A stretch of 6,830 bases of DNA. Source: Faecalimonas sp. (lineage in GTDB: Bacteria; Bacillota; Clostridia; Lachnospirales; Lachnospiraceae). Below the pieces are notes generated by a model. That model was given only the letters and a program-made list of their open reading frames with translations, was not told the DNA's origin and did no database searches. The stretch lies in the NCBI GenBank assembly GCA_020024645.1, contig JAHHTN010000089.1, positions 1 through 6,830 on the forward strand, in the 5' to 3' direction. Both the position numbers and the translations under genes were made by a program. The stretch's first letter is position 1; each line of letters starts with the position of its first letter. Positions 6,342 to 6,830 of this stretch are shown here, piece by piece.

Positions 6342-6821
6342 ATGAAAAAAATCACAAGTTTTACAATTGATCACTTAAAATTAAAACCAGGAGTGTACGT
6401 TTCCCGTAAAGATACTGTTGGAACAGAAATCATCACTACATTCGACTTAAGATTAACAAGCCCAAATAACGAGCCCGTGATGAATACAGCCGAAATCCAT
6501 ACAATCGAACATCTTGCCGCAACTTTTTTAAGAAACCATGCGATATTTGAGAAAAAAGTACTTTATTTTGGCCCTATGGGTTGCCGCACAGGATTTTATC
6601 TTCTCCTTGCTGGTGATTATAATTCTTCTGATATTATCCCTCTTCTGAGAGAAATGTTTCAATTTATTGCAAATTTTTCAGGTGAAGTACCTGGTGCAAG
6701 CGCAAAAGATTGTGGTAACTATTTAGATATGAATCTACCAATGGCCAATTACTTAGCAAAAAAATATTTGCATAATGTATTAGAAAGACCTATACCCGAA
6801 CAACTTATTTATCCAAATTAA
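6342..6821 (+). CDS. luxS: S-ribosylhomocysteine lyase (autoinducer-2 synthase)
   Basis: This 159-residue cytoplasmic enzyme, normal in length for the family, cleaves S-ribosylhomocysteine to homocysteine and DPD, the precursor of autoinducer-2. It belongs to the activated methyl cycle. Seen: SFTIDHLKLKPGVYVSR (6-22), the metal site HTIEH (53-57; His53 and His57 as ligands, Glu56 catalytic), MGCRTGFYL (79-87) with the catalytic Cys81, and DCGNYLDMN (123-131) with Cys124 as the third metal ligand. All key residues are present, so it should be active. The start at 6342 is supported by the ribosome site, the promoter position and the conserved N-terminus. It stands alone on the plus strand, diverging from the phosphatase-trpS operon; no pfs gene or terminator is visible before the window ends. 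Confidence 0.98.
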   Translation: MKKITSFTIDHLKLKPGVYVSRKDTVGTEIITTFDLRLTSPNNEPVMNTAEIHTIEHLAATFLRNHAIFEKKVLYFGPMGCRTGFYLLLAGDYNSSDIIPLLREMFQFIANFSGEVPGASAKDCGNYLDMNLPMANYLAKKYLHNVLERPIPEQLIYPN

Positions 6822-6830
6822 GCAAAAATG

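Overview
The window is AT-rich, has strong AGGAGG-type ribosome binding sites, and carries luxS and a bacterial-type trpS. This suggests a low-GC Firmicute. The gene families fit a clostridial gut-type organism such as a Lachnospiraceae member, but that placement is an impression, not a demonstration. The region between two transcription boundaries is tightly packed: a four-gene plus-strand operon (128-4533), a two-gene minus-strand operon (5566/6219 down to 4562), and luxS on the plus strand (6342-6821). I see no mobile element, CRISPR array, tRNA or rRNA.

Plus-strand operon: a YfhO-family polytopic membrane protein, a GtrA-family small membrane protein, a GtrB/CsbB-like family 2 glycosyltransferase with two C-terminal membrane helices, and a PIG-L-family zinc deacetylase carrying a lipoprotein signal. 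Each gene overlaps the next by 13-19 bases, so they are almost certainly co-translated. The first three are the parts of a three-component extracytoplasmic glycosylation system, as known for teichoic acid glycosylation in Bacillus and Listeria. The GT2 enzyme loads a sugar onto undecaprenyl phosphate inside, the GtrA protein is thought to flip it, and the YfhO protein transfers it to a polymer outside. The fourth gene is the interesting one. PIG-L enzymes remove the acetyl group from GlcNAc-type sugars, and this copy is predicted to sit outside the membrane. The operon may therefore add GlcNAc to a surface polymer and then deacetylate it to a positively charged glucosamine. That pathway is inferred.

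The 127 bases upstream of this operon hold four copies of TTAAGA in the same orientation, starting at 12, 22, 43 and 76. They are separated by about one, two and three helical turns and end nine bases before an extended -10 element. This looks like an operator for an OmpR/PhoB-type response regulator.

A 14-bp A/T-flanked hairpin (4526-4557) ends the operon and also serves the converging minus-strand operon (histidine phosphatase then trpS). The two upstream transcription units diverge from a 122-base gap holding a consensus promoter for luxS and an extended -10 promoter for the phosphatase-trpS operon.
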